Source: Tubulanus polymorphus
Taxonomy: Eukaryota; Nemertea; Palaeonemertea; Tubulaniformes; Tubulanidae
Length of the DNA: 64,000 nucleotides
NCBI RefSeq assembly: GCF_964204645.1
Contig: NC_134029.1
Location: 591,501 to 655,500, forward strand
Direction: 5' to 3'
Part shown: positions 33,089 to 44,218 of the stretch, one piece after another
Numbering within the stretch: position 1 is the first letter of the stretch
Layout: every line of letters begins with the position of its first letter
Notes under the pieces: model-generated
Database searches by the model: none
Told to the model about the DNA's origin: nothing
The model's input: the letters and a program-made list of their open reading frames with translations, nothing else
Position numbers and translations under genes: made by a program

Positions 33089-33172
33089 CCTGACCACGTT
33101 CTGAGTCCGGTGATTCCAGGTATCCCAGACTGGAGAATGAAAGATCTCGATCTCGCGGAGGAAGCAACAATT
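33089..33172 (-). CDS. Candidate 84-bp cassette exon, phase 1-1
   Basis: TTTGTTAG acceptor and CAGG|GTAAGT donor. The phase-consistent reading is ELLLPPRDRDLSFSSLGYLE then SPDSERGQ. The length is a multiple of three, so it can be skipped without frame change. The residues resemble a Ser/Asp/Arg-rich disordered cytosolic segment. Its phases match the exons at 34406-34552 and 20667-20888. Proposed as an optional N-terminal exon of the CLC gene; unsupported by homology. Confidence 0.35.
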
Positions 33173-33642
33173 CTAACAAACACAAAAAAAACAACAAAAA
33201 CAAACAAACTTAAAAAACATCAAGAGAAAACACGAATACAAGCAAAAAACTGAATTACTTTGAATGCATTGAATTCTTGGATAATTTTTGCCAAAATTTA
33301 AAAAAAAAACTACAAAATGGATGATTTGTGTCATACTCGGTACTGGGCCCAGGAGATTGAATTTTTTTTTCAACTGAAATATGTGCATAGTTGAAATACC
33401 GAGTGTGAGCAGGAATCAAATGACTAGAAAAGATCAATTAGTTAAAAAATTGATAAAATACAGTCGCGATAAAGCCGTGCTTTTTAGAGACCGGTAACAT
33501 CAGCAGTAGACACCATATTCATAATGTCAAACAAATAGAAACAAAATAAATAAAATACATTCAACAAACAGCAACATTTATCATTCATAGCACGACACTC
33601 AATTCTCTGATGGAATTAGATACAAATATTCACATTCCGTTC

Positions 33643-33647
<5 letters not shown>

Positions 33648-33673
<26 letters not shown>

Positions 33674-33676
33674 GTT
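33648..33676. repeat. (CTG)9-10 microsatellite
   Basis: Uninterrupted trinucleotide run. Confidence 0.95.
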
Positions 33677-34405
33677 AGACTAGACTTATTGATCATCAAT
33701 GAAATACATGTTTGACAACGAAAAATCAGTCACAACTGTTTTATATCAAACTACAGAATATAATCATAACCAGAATACAAATGATGTCATACAGTAATAA
33801 ATCAGTATACAGCACATGAGACTGCAGCTGAATTGACGACTGATGTATATGAGAGGGTTTTTAAAGCATTTTGATGAAGAAGTTTTTGAATAATTTTGAT
33901 TTGGTAAGGCAACCTGCCCCATTTTACTTCAAACATGAATCCCGAGTCAGAAAATTCATAGATAGAAGTGACTGATCTTTTACGTGATACAACAACGTAG
34001 GGGGGGGGGGGGGTTAGATCAGTTCCACAGTTCTGAGTAGAATTTCATTCTAAAAGAGTTAAACTCATTGAGAATGAACTACAGTAAACTGTGTATGTTT
34101 GCCTCACATCTCACGGGATTAATTAATATTCCTAGCGCGGAACCAAGTGGATTCCAAACGATGACAAGTCGTCATTACATCAGTTGGAAAAGGAAAATTT
34201 TAAAGAATTTGGTCACAAGTGGCAAGCGATTGTCCGAAATACCGGCAGAGTCTGGGGCAATCCGCTCCAAGGCAGGCAAAATCTGGGGTAGTAATCTGCT
34301 ACATGGTTGGCTGCAAAATCTGGGGTAGTAATCTGCTACGTGGCAGGCCACAGTCTACTGTATTGCTGTATAGCTGTGAAACAGAAAATTAAAGACGTTT
34401 CTTAC

Positions 34406-34552
34406 CGTGAGATTTATCATGATAATTAGTAGAACTAATTCCTCCTATATCAATCATTTCATCATCAGTACTACCAGTACTCGCCATACTCAACTGATCT
34501 GCAACTCCTCCTGCTGCTCCTTTACCATTAGAACCAACCGATTTATAAGCTC
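34406..34552 (-). CDS. CLCN3: Candidate N-terminal exon of a long CLC isoform, phase 1-1
   Basis: 147 bp between an AATTTAG acceptor and CACG|GTAAGA donor. Reads AYKSVGSNGKGAAGGVADQL, then SMASTGSTDDEMIDIGGIS and STNYHDKSH. The acidic STDDEMIDIGG resembles the SSDEDLMDIPAT and SSDEELLDGAG patches in the long cytosolic N-termini of vertebrate CLC-5 and CLC-3. Exit phase 1 would join exon 2 directly (H-G-STNLMD). Same strand, 13.5 kb upstream. I judge it more likely than not to be a CLC isoform exon, but the similarity is short. Confidence 0.5.
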
Positions 34553-34651
34553 CTAAATTATTTATAATACAATACATGTATTACATCATTAATTTCCATC
34601 CCTCAACCAACTGAGTCCTACTCAGGGCTACGAGCAATGGTTGACGATAGT

Positions 34652-34940
34652 TCGTAGCTCAGGCTATCATTAGCGGGTTCCCCTTCAACCCACAAACCTC
34701 CACTCAGCGTATCATTAGCGGGTTCCCCCTCAACCCACAAACCTCCACTCAGGGTATCATTAGCGGGTTCTCCCTCAACCCAAAGACCACCACTCAGGGT
34801 ATCATTAGCAGGTTCCCTCCAACCCACAAACCTCCACTCAGGGTATCATTAGCGGGTCCCCCTCAACCCACAGACCTCCACTCAGGGTATCATTAGCGAT
34901 TTCCCCCTCAACCCAATGACCTCCACTCAGGCTATCATTA
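34652..34940. repeat. 45-bp tandem repeat
   Basis: Six copies of GGGTATCATTAGCGGGTTCC followed by CCCTCAACCCACAAACCTCC and ACTCA, with small indels. It lies 100 bp upstream of the exon at 34406-34552. Confidence 0.92.
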
Positions 34941-35498
34941 GGTCAGAGAAGGACCTTAAACTAAATTCTGCTACCATCAGGATTTAAATGGATTGATGAG
35001 AGACCAGTGACAGATGGGTTAAAGCACTTGACTTTACCACTCTTGCATAATTAATATATCAATACAGTCTTGTTGGCTGCTCTCAGGAAATAAACATGTC
35101 CTGCCCACAATTGATAACTGTTTGAGTTTTTGATACTATTATCATTAGGTAATGATTGCAGGGGTCTCTCGTGTAAGATTATTAAGAAATATGATTTTTA
35201 GGACTGTACCTGAAAATACCGATTCATTATTATTCCAAAAGCTGAAGTTGGTATCAAATTGTAAATGCTCAGGCCTCTGAGCCATTTCTACAATCACTTT
35301 AAATATACTATATTTACAGTACGCAATTCATGGAGTTGATCAGGAATCATGTGATTAACAATAATTGACCTAAATACTGAGAGTTTAGAACCAGGAAATA
35401 TCATTATATATACACATTGACAAATGAGGCTTGATAACCCATTATTAATAGTAAATATTGTATTATGAGGGGTTAATATTAATAGAGTACAGCAGACT

Positions 35499-35745
35499 CA
35501 TCCTTTACATAGATTAGAGTCTACCCTTACGTAGATTAGAGTCTACCCTTACGTAGATTAGAGTCTACCCATACGTAGATTAGAGTCTACCCTTACGTAG
35601 ATTAGAGTCTACCCTTACGTAGATTAGAGTCTACCCTTACGTAGATTAGAGTCTACCCTTACGTAGATTAGAGTCTACCCTTACGTAGATTAGAGTCTAC
35701 CCATACGTAGATTAGAGTCTACCCTTACGTAGATTAGAGTCTACT
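35499..35745. repeat. 22-bp tandem repeat with self-complementary unit
   Basis: Eleven copies of TTACGTAGATTAGAGTCTACCC, nearly identical. Inside each unit GTAGA and TCTAC can pair, so single strands could form a row of small hairpins. Confidence 0.95.
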
Positions 35746-36289
35746 CTACAGAATATTTTTCAGAGTAAGAGTTTGAGAAGCGTTTAGAATAAGATATAAT
35801 ACGTAGGATATACTCGATGATAAACTTTAAAACACGATAATTCATATTTTCAACAACCAATCGAGCCAGAATTTAGAATTAGATCAACACGCTAGACAAT
35901 ATTTTCATTTTAAAATCAATCCCGATAGATTCATAAACAATCGCTGAATAAAAATACTACCACCTTAATCAAAAATAAATAAATAAATAACTGATTTTAG
36001 AAAAATTAATCTAATGCTTTTTATTCATGGAGAAAAATCCTTTACCCGAAAGTCAACAATTCTTACCCTTCCAGTTATTCATGTTTATCCTAAAATACAG
36101 AATTCAGAATTGAGCGATACAAGCAGAAGGAAATACTTCATTGAAATTGAATAGACAGACACCAGTCAGTGTTCAGTAGTGATAAATTCTATTACTCAAA
36201 TATAATAAAATGCAAATAAAGTATGAATCAAGTGAATCAAGTCAGAAATATCGTGTAGGCCTATAGCATCATAGAGAACAAGATCTATG

Positions 36290-36620
36290 CTACAAACAAA
36301 TTGATTCCAGGAGAATCTTAGCAATCTAATCCTTGAGAATATTATGAATCAAGGAGAATCTTAGGAAAGGAATCCAGGAGATTCTTAGGAATTGATTCCA
36401 GGAGAATCTTAGGAATTGATTTCTGGAGAATCTTGGGAATTGATTCCAGGAGAATCTTAGGAATTGATTTCAGGAGAATCTTGGGAATTGATTCCAGGAG
36501 AATCTTAGGAATTGATATCAGGAGAATCTTAAAAATCTAATCTTTGCAATTTAATCCTTGAGAATATTATGAATTGAATCCAGGAGAATGTTAGGAATTG
36601 AATCCTGAGGAATCTTAGGA
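36290..36620. repeat. 24-bp tandem repeat
   Basis: About ten to twelve degenerate copies of GGAGAATCTTAGGAATTGAT followed by TCCA. Confidence 0.9.
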
Positions 36621-36687
36621 ATCTTGGTAGAATCATATGTATGAAAAGATGTTGTGTGTTGAGTTGTAAAAGGTAATTGAAATCTAC

Positions 36688-36799
36688 CTGTAGTACGCCC
36701 GCTAGCCATCTGCTTCGCTCTTTTGGCTAGAAGCAACTGATCGGTTTCCATAGCAACTGCATGGCTACGCGGCCATCTGTTTGAAAAAGTACTCACTCC
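36688..36799 (-). CDS. Candidate 5' exon upstream of the long CLC N-terminus
   Basis: ATTGTTGCAG acceptor and ACAG|GTAGAT donor. Reads GVSTFSNRWPRSHAVAMETD then QLLLAKRAKQMASGRTT, leaving one base that completes Gly with the exon at 34552 (T-G-AYKSVG). If the internal ATG at 36749-36751 is the start, the coding part is 64 bp. Coding-like composition and phase agreement with 34406-34552 support one transcript; no family is recognised. Another upstream exon may lie beyond. Confidence 0.4.
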
Positions 36800-36988
36800 C
36801 TGCAACAATAACATAACAATTACATCATCACTAAAGACTGCATCAGGCCTTTGTAGCGTGGCACCTATAGAGCTGTTGGTGGGATACACTGAGGGACTAT
36901 TGAGTGTCCTATTTACTGCACGGGATGCCGAGTTCACCAGTAGTAGATAGTTGATATAGTGACAATGGTCACTATGGTATTTATCCAT

Positions 36989-37027
36989 CGGTTATCTTTA
37001 ACAAAATTTGAGCTACTGCAGCCCCCC
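36989..37027. mobile_element. Half copy of the GGGGCCAGTTGCTC MITE
   Basis: GTTATCTTTAACAAAATTTG and GAGCTACTGCAGCCCC match the reverse complement of the left arm of the element at 16001-16122. Confidence 0.45.
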
Positions 37028-37029
37028 AG

Positions 37030-38792
37030 CAGGTCTTTAAGTATTTTGTCAAAAATGGCCCCAGATTGAGAACTTTTTATCAGTAACTAACATAATTCAT
37101 GAATACCACCCCTCATGATTACGTAAGACCTTGTTACAAATACATCAATGAGACCAGTCAAAATCAGACCAATTTTACCTACGTAGACAATGTTTAACAG
37201 TTTTATTCAAGGTAAGGGGCTGAAATCAATTGAATTTATGTAATCTATTTACTGTCTGTGACTGTGTGGGCCCAGATTTTATCTACTGATTCAGGTGGCC
37301 TCTGAGGGGCAGAGGTAGAGTTCAACCTGGGGCCAGTGGTGGAACCCTTTCTCTGTGTGGTGGTTTAGCATCACGACGGGGTGTATCCGTGTGTGTGCGT
37401 GTGTGTGTGTGTGGTAGTAGCGGTTGGAGGAGTGAGAATAAATAAAAAAAAGCCCAGTCCTCATCATCCCCCCCCCCCGAGTCCGAGGTTCAGCCGTGAG
37501 ATTACAATTTCAGAGTGTTCCAAATATCGTGCAGTGTTTACCTGTAATCAGGGTTTATCAGTTTGTGATAAGATTAACAGTCAGTTGAGTTTATCAATCA
37601 TTTATTGCTGAAATCCAGAGAATATTCTTCGCACTGTTAATTTTATTTCCGGGTTTGGATCGGATCGGACCACTTTACTGAAGAATATAGAGTCATACCG
37701 CGACGAGTCCGTGCTCGTCATTCACCGGCGCATCGTAACTACATAACCGTTTCAGTCGAACCGTTGACTATCTAAAACCTTAGACTAGAACTCTAAAGCC
37801 AGTCCATGTCTATACGAAGCATTTAAACAGAATCCCGTAACTTTTGGTGGTATAAAATACAGGTCCATTGGAGCAAGTCCACAGTAAGATTGTATTCCAG
37901 AATCTGAAACATCGGACACGAACTGATATTTCACCTCCTGAGTCAAAATGAGAAATGGTCTTGTTTGTGAACTGTATTGATTTGTTGATCATGAAATTAT
38001 ATTGTCTTCTTTACTTAAAATGTCCGATTTGCTCCGTCACTGTTTCGTACTAGATAGTGATAGAGTCTTAACGATAGTGGTTTGCGGTCTGGGTCACCGC
38101 TTCAAAGGAGCGTAGCCTCACGTGCACTGCCACTTGCCCGCACAGAATCGATCATACTAAGTATCGCCATGCGCCACACTAAACCGCCCTATCCCGATCG
38201 GAAAGGCTGAGTATTACCACTAAATTCTACTAAACACATAAGGAACAGTTCATATGCAACGTTTTATTAATCAATAATTCAAACATTTTGTACAATATTG
38301 GATGAAATATGGGAACAAATCACGTCGTTTCAGTAATGCATTAGTCAATTTTAGTCGATGGGTTATGACTCAATCCACTACGCACGAGCGCGAAGCATTA
38401 CTGATGCTTAGGCCGAGTTCGATTCCCTTAAATCCTGGCCAAGTATCGGCTTGTGAGCCTCCCTAAACCACTGCTGTTTATCGCTGATCAAATAATCCAG
38501 ACAAAGATATTCATATAATATAGAAATATGTATAGGTTTTATTATTACGGAATGTTACAAGCTTTAACTGAAGATATGGAATCGTTTGAAGTGTTGCCCG
38601 CTACATCAAGATCGACTAGTACTTTACGAAATCTACTCAAGAATCCTAGAAACTGAGACGAATGACTGATGTTATCATCACAGAATGTAAGCTTTTACAG
38701 ATATGAAGATATGGATATCGTTTTTGGAACGCACAATGAATCAACTATAAGTTAAAGATTCATATTGACTGCAAACTACGGAATTTCACAGT
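37030..38792. other. No gene recognised
   Basis: Contains a (GT)n run near 37386-37412 and scattered short ORFs without supporting features. 38361-38435 is SINE-like and described separately. Confidence 0.4.
38361..38435 (+). mobile_element. tRNA-derived SINE-like fragment
   Basis: TGACTCAATCCACTACGCAC (degenerate A box) and GAGTTCGATTCCC (B box) lie at tRNA spacing, without intact acceptor pairing. Confidence 0.45.
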
Positions 38793-39972
38793 TTAAGTCG
38801 CCGGGGTTTTACTGCCGTTTTTACAATCACATTTCTTTTTATCTGGAAATGAAATAAAACAACAGATCAGTGAACGAGTTCGGTATGAATACGTTACGAA
38901 ATCGATCCAAAGTTTAGAAAGTCGCGTACCTGGTTTTGCAAATGGCCACGGGGCTGTCTTAAACTCACTTTCATCAACTAACATATCACCTGTAAATACA
39001 AGTATATCCATGCGTGTATAACTCAAAAACTAAATATATTCAGTTCTACTGCAATTTAGAATTATTCTAGTCCTAGAACATTCTAGTAATAGTTCTAGTT
39101 CGTTCGACTATTCAATATTGTTGAACTGTGGCATTGCGGTGTCGCAACTTGAATTATGAATTAAGAACCATGAATTATTTTAGCTTTCAGTTCAAAAAAT
39201 GAAAACCTAATACTAACAATCTAATTCCCGAACTATTTTAACTTCCATCGTGACGAATTGAGGATTATGAACTGGTTTTGTTTTTTCTTACCGTTTTTAT
39301 CGGCTTGTTTGATCATAAATCTGGCGTCTTCGTCCTCGATTTCAAGAGCGCTGGCGAATTCGTCCACGGATATTTTGCCGTCATCGTTCACGTCGTAATA
39401 GTTAAGATAAGGGGGGATGGGCGTATCGTGTTTGTACGCTGTAGTATTAGCGGCCTGGAAATGTGAAAACAGAATGAATGAATGAATTCTGGCAAAAATC
39501 CAATAACATTCTGATTAAATAATGCTCCTAAGACTGAATTCTAGAAATATGCTACTAATAGCCTAAGACCCAGTATTGATAATCAATTGATGCCCATTGT
39601 TCATGATAAACATATAAAATTGTTTGATTTATTAGTTTTCTCAGATACCAAATTCCACCAGCAAGCTTTCGTAGATGTAGTAAAGCAAGCTTACAATATA
39701 TATATATATTTGTTTAGACGTTTTTGACCAGTATTTAAGCTTATGCTCTTTAATTTTGTCTGGCAATTTATAGATAATCAACTTACCGGCGTATCGTCAC
39801 CAGTGACGTCACGCTTACCTCGGAAGCTACAACGGACCCCGCAGACCAGACGACATCCGCGGAATCCGCATCGGAAACGACAGTATCGTCTACAACGGAA
39901 TCGCGCCTCAGATTGTTCGAAGAAACAGAAAACGGCCAAACAAACCAACGCGAAAAGTATGAAAGAGCGCAT
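38793..39972 (-). CDS. Secreted Arg/Cys-rich peptide plus EF-hand precursor (four exons, 152 aa)
   Basis: Exons 39972-39787, 39454-39292, 38989-38930 and 38842-38793, all GT-AG with matching phases. Residues 1-23 form a signal peptide (MRSFILFALVCLAVFCFF, EQSEA). Residues 24-51 hold ten Arg and six Cys at positions 27, 31, 35, 40, 44 and 48 (C-x3-C-x3-C-x4-C-x3-C-x3-C), ending FRGKR: a dibasic site preceded by Gly, the signal for C-terminal amidation. Exon 2 begins right after this region. It encodes EF-hand 1 (DVNDDGKISVDE, 83-94, canonical) and enters EF-hand 2 (QADKNGDMLVDE, 112-123, with Gln instead of Asp at the first ligand). The tail is KKKCDCKNG. A secreted calcium-binding protein with a releasable cationic peptide is the direct reading. 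Defence, shell-matrix or signalling roles are guesses. I know no described family with this layout. Confidence 0.82.
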
Positions 39973-40062
39973 CTTTATAACTGAAAATATGACAAAAAAT
40001 AAACGATCAATTTCTAACGATCAGATTCCCGAGAAAAAGCGCAATATATAAATCATTGACAC

Positions 40063-40139
40063 TGGATCCAGTTCCACGATACAAATCATGGTTTAACCCT
40101 TAGAATCAAATTATACCGATTAACTGTGGAGCCAGATCT
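40063..40139. mobile_element. MITE, GGATCCAGTTCC family
   Basis: Terminal GGATCCAGTTCCAC mirrored by GTGGAGCCAGATCT, 77 bp, upstream of the EF-hand gene. Confidence 0.65.
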
Positions 40140-41001
40140 TCATCGTGTATTCTATAATATTCTAAGAATTGCTCACCTTATTGTCTTCTAGCTTTCTGTT
40201 TATTGTGTACGAACGTCTTTCTGTCGTTTAGAAATTAGTTTATGAAAACTGCCAAAACTCGAGCCTTTAAATACTGTTTTCTGGCGGATATGGGTTTTTT
40301 CCACCAGGACAGACTAAAAACACTTGAACATTGAGAAGATTCTTCACTAAAAACATATTTAGATTTTCCTCGACAGTTTGTAAATATGCTACCTGCACGT
40401 GACCAGGAACTCCGGATAACGACACCACTTGAATATTTGAAGTTCTGTTTGAATTTCTTGTGTACTTTAAATATGTGATATCATGATAGATATGATTTTT
40501 GTTAAAAGTGAAATTCAGGCATTTTACTTGAGACAGGTCATAAACCGGGCAATACCCTCGAGGAACTGGTTGAGGTATTTTTTTCATACTTTAAAAAACC
40601 CAGAATCTTTCGAAAACAAAATTTTTAGATTAGCAATTATGGGTTGGAATTCTACAATCCGTTTTGAGCTTATTTCCATTAAACGTGTAAGAAAGTGGGG
40701 TAAGTAAGATAACGACCTAACCGCTCTCAGTCAAGTTTCCCGACCCGGTTCACTTTCATTTTGCTATTTTCTGCTGGACCGAGATAAAAACCCGATCTTC
40801 TATAATCTTACCATGAAAAGTGATAACCAATGAAGAGACATTTTCTATCCAATTTTTCTTCGTTTAGATTTCATGAAATAAAACATAATTTAAATAAAAG
40901 ATAAACAGAGGTGACGTTATATAATGATATCTTGTCAAAATGTGCTGGTTTAATCTATCACACGTAAAGAATTATAAGCGTTTGTAAGATTTCTATGTCT
41001 T

Positions 41002-41943
41002 TCAGTTTTTCCTACAGCAGAATTTAGCGAGGAAATAAGCACGAATTTCTCGACCCAGTAAAATGTATATGTAGAAATTAAGGGCGTAATTACAAACTTG
41101 AACAAGTGTGAAAATGTCTAAAAGAAATTCCTTAAGTTTGGCCGGACCTGGTGAGAAAACAGCGATTGTGTTTGGAAGTGTAAATAAGACAAACGCGAAT
41201 GAAACTGTTACCAACATCAGAGTGGTCCGTTTAGCTTTTGCCGTTTTCTGATCAGACGAAACAATTTTCGAACCTCTGGATAACTGGAATATTATGATAA
41301 CATTTGATGTTACTATTATCAACAAAGGTAGAAAGTAATTCAACGTGACGAATAAAGCAAAAATTATGAATTGATCAGAAACGTTGTAGTAACATCCGTT
41401 AGACCAATAAGAAAACTTCATCATCCAAGGAGCAATTATGCAAACAAGTGCGGTCTTTACGCAAATGAGTAAAATGGCGCATCGGGCGAATCTAGGTGTA
41501 CATATCAAACGAGATGTGAACGGGAAGAGAACAACTGCCGCACGTTCTAGAGATATCGCTACTATAAACCAGGCGCTGTTTGTGGCTGCGAAGGCCGTGA
41601 AATATTCGTATAGTTGACAACCTATCAGTGAATCTATCACAAATATAGGATCGATATTTACGTACAAGAGAACAAACTGTAAAACAGGCATCAGTGTAAA
41701 ATTCATGCAAACAACCAAATCGCATAAAGACAAAACGATCAGATAGTTAGCGTAAGATAAATTGCGAAATCTGCGACTTATCATTATCAGGAAAGATGCC
41801 GTATTTCCAAAGGAGCCCAGCAGAAACAGAATCAGTAGAATAACCACAGAAAACATTCGGTAACTTCCAGACTTGTTCTCTACTGACGTTAGGACGATGT
41901 AATAGTAAGGACGACCAATCAGTATCTGAGAAGAATTCTTCAT
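41002..41943 (-). CDS. Class A (rhodopsin-like) orphan GPCR, intronless
   Basis: 313 aa, one exon, with seven hydrophobic segments. Visible marks: N-glycosylation site NSS at 3-5; GN in TM1 (Asn47); LSLCDL in TM2 (Asp75); Cys109 before TM3 and Cys184 in the second extracellular loop for the conserved disulfide; ERA at 133-135 in place of DRY; Pro206 in TM5; FTLP at 254-257 in place of CWxP; and NFYIY at 289-293 in place of NPxxY. The short tail ends CCRKN with possible palmitoylated Cys. Length and loops fit invertebrate peptide or orphan receptors, the FMRFamide-receptor-like group being one candidate; the ligand cannot be told from sequence. The ORF is uninterrupted and likely functional. 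Confidence 0.92.
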   Translation of the reverse strand: MKNSSQILIGRPYYYIVLTSVENKSGSYRMFSVVILLILFLLGSFGNTASFLIMISRRFRNLSYANYLIVLSLCDLVVCMNFTLMPVLQFVLLYVNIDPIFVIDSLIGCQLYEYFTAFAATNSAWFIVAISLERAAVVLFPFTSRLICTPRFARCAILLICVKTALVCIIAPWMMKFSYWSNGCYYNVSDQFIIFALFVTLNYFLPLLIIVTSNVIIIFQLSRGSKIVSSDQKTAKAKRTTLMLVTVSFAFVLFTLPNTIAVFSPGPAKLKEFLLDIFTLVQVCNYALNFYIYILLGREIRAYFLAKFCCRKN

Positions 41944-44140
41944 TTCTGTTTCCTATCTGTCTGACTTCTGACTGTCTGACTGTCTGACTGTCTATCTGAC
42001 TGTCTATTGTGGTTTGACGCGATAACGAAATGAAAGATAAAATGACAATTTGTACAATATAAATTGTTTATTGTGTTTGTGACATCTGATTTGTTAACTT
42101 TGGCAACTTTCTCCAAAACGAATCGATACAAATTCAGTTATATACGAATAGACGCATTGTGCAAAGTTTGAATTAGATTAACATGCAGCGTGTTCTATAG
42201 ATTGCCACTGACACATGGTAGACTAAAGTAATATTCCAATGCATGAATCGTTTGTCAAATTAAATTTACGATAATTCTAGAAAAATCTTGACACTGTGGA
42301 GTTTACTAATATAGTCAGTATTCGGGTGACAGTTAAACAGTTACAGAGTTTACAGTCAAAATCAGATCACGGTCGAATCCTTACGAAATTCCGTAACCAG
42401 AAGGAAACAGTTAGTCACATTGCAGGGTCTTACTCACGATTAATATGCCATCTATCGGAATAAAGCTGCGGCACTTACAGCACAATCTTCCACTGAATTT
42501 ATATCTGTTCACTATGAAAGTGGGTGTCAAAAAATTCATAAATAATACTTTGTAATATATAGAATAACTTAAGATAGAAAGCAATGGAAAATAGCTTTGA
42601 ATTCATCTTCTTTTTTATTTTGTTTTGCGGTAAGTCCATCCCCTTTTGAACTCAATATTTGTGGCTGATATCTATTTCCGTACAGATGAGAGAAATAGAG
42701 ATAAATAGTTACGTTTCCTTTTTTTTCAACAAAATCGATCTTAATGGCGCAAACTCGACGCAAACAAAGCTAATACCTCGATGTTAAGTAGAGTCTAGGG
42801 AGCCTTGTTATTAGCAGATCCACATCGACAGCGGGCGCAGTATCACCTCAAAGCATGAAGAGCCATCGACAAGTTCTCCCAGTTAATGGCACTTGTTCTT
42901 TTCGACCACTTTATCAATCAAGACTATAAGGCGGCGAAATACAAATGTAACATGGTCTCATCATCATCCAGCGCGTTACCACTATACGAATTCTATCGTC
43001 GTCGCTTTGATGATGCGGACCTATAACACTCTCCAACACTCTGTGTGACACTCGCTGGTCACTTTCTCCTGCGGGTTTTACGTAATTCACACCTCTCCTC
43101 TGCTGGTCATCGATCAGCCGATATTTCATGATGAAAACAAATGAGCTACAAATAGGTATGTGATATGTGTTTATGTTATCTGTGAATAAAGGAGTCGGAG
43201 GCGGAGGCGGAGTCGGAGTCGTTCTGTCTCTGTCGCAACTCTTAAATCACTATGTTCGCACTGTGTTAACACGCTCATATCTGATCAACAATCTCCAGTA
43301 AAAAGAAAATGATTTAAGACCAATCACAGGAGGCTGATTATTCGAACCCTTTTCCTGTATTATACGTTGCCGCTGATTCTACTGTGTCTACGATTGCATA
43401 GCATTAATACGTACGCACGGAAGCGTTCTAGGGACAGCAGCTTTTCTCACGTCCCTAGGACGACGCTTCAGTACATTGGTAGCTTTCTATTGAAGAAGTT
43501 TTTGGTGGTCGAAATTCTCTCTGAAGCCCTGATTGACTAAGCTTATTTCGTATCAATAATGTTTTGATTCCGATTACGCGAAAGATGATCTGATTACATT
43601 CTCAATACGGTACTTAAAGTAGATGTTTAAAACTTGAATTGATAGTGGTATTTTTCGAGGGTTGGTTGCGCGCGTACGTGTGTGTGAATGACTGCCAGTT
43701 TGCGGATTAATTCTTTCAGCTCACGTGATTGGTTGAATCGCAATAGCTGCTCTACATTAAAACACCGAAAATCTAATTAAATCTTTAAGCACTGTGAGTA
43801 TAAGCACCACTCGAAATTGATATGAAATCATGTGAAGTGTTTTAATTTGAAATTTGAAAATTGATGACGATGTTTATGGTATATGTTGAAGTAGGTCTTC
43901 TAATTCAGGCTGTCATCTTTATTTCACACCAGGCGAGAGAGAAAGGGATTGATCTCGTAAATTTCCATATTTAAAAATCTTTTGATTCTGTCTAATTGAA
44001 AGCTCTACTCATTAAATCTGGCATCAACAGACAATGAAGAGAGGAAGTCAAACCCGTTTGACTGAACACTTCATTTTAATTCTTTTTGAACAATTATTTC
44101 CTGTTACTAGGATACCCAGTGTCTTCAAGAACCATACTAG
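41944..44140. other. No gene recognised
   Basis: Includes short CTGT-rich repeats just upstream of the GPCR and a (GGAGTC)n-like stretch at 43192-43222. No supported ORF. Confidence 0.4.
43419..43469. repeat. Inverted repeat, 51 bp
   Basis: GGAAGCGTTCTAGGGAC and GTCCCTAGGACGACGCTTC can pair around a 15-nt loop, with one small asymmetry. Confidence 0.7.
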
Positions 44141-44142
44141 CC

Positions 44143-44218
44143 TGGACCCAGTTCTACACTTGTGAATTAGAGTCGACTCTGCGTTAAAATCTTAACTCGG
44201 AACTGTGGAACTGGGTCC
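44143..44218. mobile_element. MITE, GGACCCAGTTCTACA family member
   Basis: Termini GGACCCAGTTCTACA and TGTGGAACTGGGTCC, 76 bp, with GAGTCGACTC near the centre. Same family as 14441-14546. Confidence 0.75.

Noticed and set aside
34652-35745. CRISPR-like appearance of the 45-bp and 22-bp repeats
   Set aside because: Repeats are directly adjacent without unique spacers, and the genome is animal.
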